Below, piece by piece: positions 4,797 to 6,866 of a stretch of DNA of 6,866 nt. The notes below the pieces were generated by a model. That model saw only the letters and a program-made list of their open reading frames with translations. It ran no database searches and had not been told where the DNA came from. Both the position numbers and the translations under genes were made by a program. The DNA is taken from assembly GCA_030043175.1 (NCBI GenBank), contig JASHYD010000079.1:1-6866 (forward strand). Direction: 5' to 3'. The first letter of the stretch is position 1; each line of letters begins with the position of its first letter. This DNA is from Xanthobacteraceae bacterium (GTDB lineage: Bacteria > Pseudomonadota > Alphaproteobacteria > Rhizobiales > Xanthobacteraceae).

Positions 4797-6395
4797 TTGG
4801 CGCGCCTAGCAGTCGTTTCCAATCGTGTTTCGGTTCCCGCCGGGGACGGCGCCAAGCGTGCCGGCGGGCTTGAGGTGGCGCTGCGGCCGGCGCTGCAGCA
4901 CAACGGTGGCGTTTGGCTCGGATGGAGCGGCAAGATCGGGACGCGAGAGAAGCTGCGGATGCGCTCGATCAAGCACAAGAACGTCGAATACGTGGTTACC
5001 GACCTCACCAAACACGATTATCAGGAATACTATAACGGTTTCGCCAATCGGGTGCTGTGGCCGATTCTGCATTATCGGCTGGATCTCGCCGAGTTTGCGC
5101 GGCGTGATCTCAGCGGATATTTCCGCGTCAACGATCATTTCGCGACCGAACTCGAGAAGGTCATCAAGGATGACGATCTCGTCTGGGTACATGACTACCA
5201 CCTGATCCCGATCGCCGACGCATTGCGGCGGCGAGGCCATTCCAACCGGATCGGATTTTACCTGCATGTTCCGTTCCCACCTCCCGAGGTGATGACCTCG
5301 CTGCCAAACCACGAGCAGCTGATCCCGCTGCTCATGCAATATGACGTTGTGGGATTTCAGACCGAGGGCGATGCCGGCAATTTCGTCCGCTATCTGATCT
5401 CGGAGTGCAATCAAACACGGGAAATGCGCGTATTGGAGATCGCCGGCAACCAGACCGCTCTGAGTTTGAACGGGCGGCAAACGCGGATCGGAAATTTTCC
5501 GGTCGGTATCGAGCCGCGCACATTTCAGCGGCTGGCGCGCCGCAATATGCGGTCTCCGCTGGTGAAGGAGATGGTGGCGAGTCTTGGCGGCCGTCTCCTG
5601 GTGATCGGGGTCGATCGCCTCGACTATTCCAAGGGACTGATCCAGCGTCTCGACGCGTTCGATCACTTCCTTGCGAATCACCGCGAATGGGTCGGCAAGG
5701 TCACCTACCTGCAGATCACCCCGAAAAACCGCTCCGAAATTCCGGAATACGCCGAGTTGGAAGAGGCCCTGGGGTCCGCGGCGGGACGCATCAACGGCAA
5801 ATATGGCGAGGTGTCATGGACGCCCATCCGCTACGTGAACCGGGTCTATGGACGCTCCGCGCTGGCGGGACTCTATCGCACGGCGCGCGTCGGCCTGGTG
5901 ACGCCTTTGCGGGACGGCATGAACCTCGTCGCAAAAGAATACGTCGCGGCGCAGAATCCGGAGGATCCGGGGGTCCTCATCCTGTCTCGCTTCGCCGGCG
6001 CCGCCATCGAATTTCGCCGCGCCCTGCTGGTCAACCCCTATGACCCTGAGTCGGTCGCCGGAGCGATCGCGCAAGCTTTAGCGATGCCGATCGAGGAGAG
6101 GCGCGCGCGCCACCAGGCACTGCTTGCGGCCATCCTCGACCACGACGTCGATCGATGGCAACGCGAATTCCTCGCCGCACTGCGGGGCGACGACGAGGTC
6201 ATGGGTGCGTTTCCGGTTCGCGGGGCGCCAGCAGGTGCGCGGCGCGAGAAGCCGGAAATCGCCTATGCGGGCCCATCTCCGGGCCCATCTGCGGGCTCGC
6301 CGCCGGTGCGTTTGAATGCTGTGCGCAAAAACCGAAGCCGCCTGCACCATCAGGGGATTGTGAAAAAGCCTCGGTATAAGGCGTTCGATGCCTAA
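4797..6395 (+). CDS. otsA: alpha,alpha-trehalose-phosphate synthase (UDP-forming) OtsA
   Basis: A GT20 enzyme that joins UDP-glucose and glucose 6-phosphate to form trehalose 6-phosphate in the cytosol, the first step of the OtsAB osmo- and desiccation-protection pathway. Of 532 residues the family pattern covers about 1-465: VVSNR at 6-10; GWSGKIG at 42-48; YYNGFANRVLWP at 78-89; VWVHDYHL at 129-136; FYLHVPFPP at 154-162; GFQTEGD at 186-192; FPVGIEP at 234-240; VDRLDYSKGL at 272-281; and TPLRDGMNLVAKEYVAAQ at 369-386. The residues equivalent to E. coli substrate ligands (R10, W43, Y79, W88, D133, H157, R274, K279, D373, E381) appear intact, so it should be active. It starts at TTG with a strong ribosome binding site. 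A tail of about 65 residues follows the catalytic core: Pro/Gly/Ser-rich with a short repeat, then strongly basic. No otsB is seen in the 470 bases downstream. Confidence 0.97.
   Translation: MARLAVVSNRVSVPAGDGAKRAGGLEVALRPALQHNGGVWLGWSGKIGTREKLRMRSIKHKNVEYVVTDLTKHDYQEYYNGFANRVLWPILHYRLDLAEFARRDLSGYFRVNDHFATELEKVIKDDDLVWVHDYHLIPIADALRRRGHSNRIGFYLHVPFPPPEVMTSLPNHEQLIPLLMQYDVVGFQTEGDAGNFVRYLISECNQTREMRVLEIAGNQTALSLNGRQTRIGNFPVGIEPRTFQRLARRNMRSPLVKEMVASLGGRLLVIGVDRLDYSKGLIQRLDAFDHFLANHREWVGKVTYLQITPKNRSEIPEYAELEEALGSAAGRINGKYGEVSWTPIRYVNRVYGRSALAGLYRTARVGLVTPLRDGMNLVAKEYVAAQNPEDPGVLILSRFAGAAIEFRRALLVNPYDPESVAGAIAQALAMPIEERRARHQALLAAILDHDVDRWQREFLAALRGDDEVMGAFPVRGAPAGARREKPEIAYAGPSPGPSAGSPPVRLNAVRKNRSRLHHQGIVKKPRYKAFDA
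6267..6302 (+). repeat. 12-base tandem repeat in the otsA 3' region
   Basis: GCGGGCCCATCT (6267-6278) and CCGGGCCCATCT (6279-6290) differ at one base and are followed by a decayed third copy starting GCGGGCTCG (6291). They encode the AGPSPGPSAGSPP part of the OtsA tail. In-frame 12-base units suggest growth by replication slippage. Confidence 0.75.
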
Positions 6396-6655
6396 TCGCC
6401 TCGTAGCTCGCTTCTCATCTGACCGCACGCCTCGCAACGCACAGAGCCTCAGCACTCTTTATGGCCTCAGATAACAGCGCTTGAGGGTCTTTCGCGAGCG
6501 TTCTATTCGATCGGCGAGCGATTTCCCCGATAATCCAGAGAGGCCTTTCGAAAGCGCCACCGGAAGCTTTGGAATCAATCTCCTCGGTGCCGTACCTTCG
6601 GCCACGGGGGGATGAATCCGAACCGGTCAAACTGCGTGCAAACCCGCAGCCCGCG
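6396..6655. other. intergenic region between convergent otsA and the small minus-strand gene
   Basis: These 260 bases hold no gene I can support. A minus-strand frame from a TTG at 6741 to 6415 is open, but it overlaps the hypothetical gene, lacks a recognisable domain and has a composition unlike a real protein. No U-rich intrinsic terminator is seen after otsA. The main structure is the hairpin at 6571-6619. Confidence 0.5.
6571..6619 (+). other. long imperfect RNA hairpin downstream of otsA
   Basis: The arm 6571-6592 can pair with 6599-6619 around a 6-base loop (TACCTT). By hand I count 19 pairs, including two G-U pairs, with one A-A mismatch and three single-base bulges. The two wobble pairs (6581-6610 and 6584-6607) form only in RNA copied from the + strand; in the opposite transcript they would be A-C mismatches. 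The hairpin therefore fits the otsA-strand transcript better. No U tract follows, so it is not a standard intrinsic terminator. It could be a 3' end stabiliser, part of a small RNA or a palindromic repeat family member. Confidence 0.5.
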
Positions 6656-6859
6656 CTACATCGTGTCGTCGGCTGGTTCCTCAGTCGGTTCGTCGATCGG
6701 CTCGTGGTGAATGCCGTCCGATGCTTTGTGATGATTTGCAAGCGTCAGCCAACCATACCCCATCCCCATCAGGATGGTCCTCACCTCGGCATGGGCCTCG
6801 GACTCTGCGAGACGGAAACAACCGTTTGCCTCTTGTGTGAAGTCCAAATGCTCCGCCAC
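6656..6859 (-). CDS. small hypothetical protein, possibly continuing past the right edge
   Basis: A 67-residue reading frame if the GTG at 6859 is the start. The frame stays open to the window edge without another start, so the true start may lie outside. The first 45 residues look helical and include CFRLAESEAHAEVRTILMGM and GWLTLANHH. The spacing of RLAE, acidic, then W-x-x-LA resembles a widespread group of short Bradyrhizobium-type hypothetical proteins with the pattern C-x-RLA...AE-R..L..M...W..LA; this is a loose resemblance from memory. The C-terminus is acidic and Pro-rich (EPIDEPTEEPADDTM). There is no membrane segment or signal peptide, and no function is known. It is convergent to otsA and separated from it by 260 bases. 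Too little upstream sequence is visible to judge a ribosome binding site. Confidence 0.6.
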   Translation of the reverse strand: MAEHLDFTQEANGCFRLAESEAHAEVRTILMGMGYGWLTLANHHKASDGIHHEPIDEPTEEPADDTM

Positions 6860-6866
6860 CGCATCC

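Noticed and set aside
4598..5011. Minus-strand frame of 137 codons across the otsA start, and the longer minus frame at 4806-5681
   Set aside because: Both are complementary to the well-supported otsA gene; the first also lies across its upstream region and shows no family features.
6415..6741. Minus-strand frame of 108 codons from a TTG, ending LLSEAIKSAEALCVARRAVR
   Set aside because: It overlaps the hypothetical gene at 6656-6859, runs through the hairpin, begins at TTG without a clear ribosome binding site and has no recognisable domain. A gene remnant cannot be excluded.
1..6866. CRISPR arrays, tRNA or rRNA genes, insertion sequences, toxin-antitoxin pairs and phage genes
   Set aside because: No regularly spaced repeats, no tRNA-like cloverleaf, no transposase motif or terminal inverted repeat pair was seen on either strand.

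Overview
The window looks like chromosomal DNA of an alphaproteobacterium, most likely Hyphomicrobiales (Rhizobiales). The GC content is high. The gene order DUF2093 / lpxK / waaA / DUF374 / DUF4170 / inositol-phosphatase-like is, from memory, the arrangement usual in that order. The protein sequences are of the alphaproteobacterial type. Genus cannot be assigned by eye.

Layout. (1) Bases 3-185, + strand: the 3' part of a DUF2093 gene that enters from the left edge and runs tail-to-tail into lpxK, overlapping it by 50 bases. (2) Bases 136 to about 4438, - strand: a compact five-gene block, in transcription order a CysQ/inositol-monophosphatase-family phosphatase, a DUF4170 protein, a DUF374 LPLAT-like acyltransferase, waaA (Kdo transferase) and lpxK (lipid A 4'-kinase). 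Gaps are 36, 14 and 4 bases, followed by an 8-base overlap, so one polycistronic transcript with translational coupling is likely. (3) Bases about 4440-4796: a divergent intergenic region of about 360 bases holding a candidate minus-strand promoter, three small inverted repeats, a 12/13-base tandem duplication and a possible leader ORF. (4) Bases 4797-6395, + strand: otsA, trehalose-6-phosphate synthase, with a TTG start, a strong ribosome binding site and an unusual C-terminal tail. (5) Bases 6396-6655: non-coding, with one long imperfect hairpin. (6) Bases 6656 to about 6859, - strand: a small hypothetical protein that may continue past the right edge.

How the genes work together. LpxK phosphorylates the lipid A disaccharide to give lipid IVA and WaaA adds Kdo to it, so the minus-strand block is an inner-membrane Kdo-lipid A assembly operon. 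The DUF374 and DUF4170 proteins between them have no clear function and are the best candidates here for unexplained envelope biology. OtsA makes trehalose 6-phosphate for osmotic and desiccation protection; no otsB is visible in the window.

No convincing new defence, mobile or RNA-guided system is present. This is largely housekeeping DNA. The points most worth a second look are the start region of the phosphatase gene, an apparent insertion of about 30 residues in LpxK, the lpxK/DUF2093 antisense overlap, the OtsA tail and the hairpin downstream of otsA.
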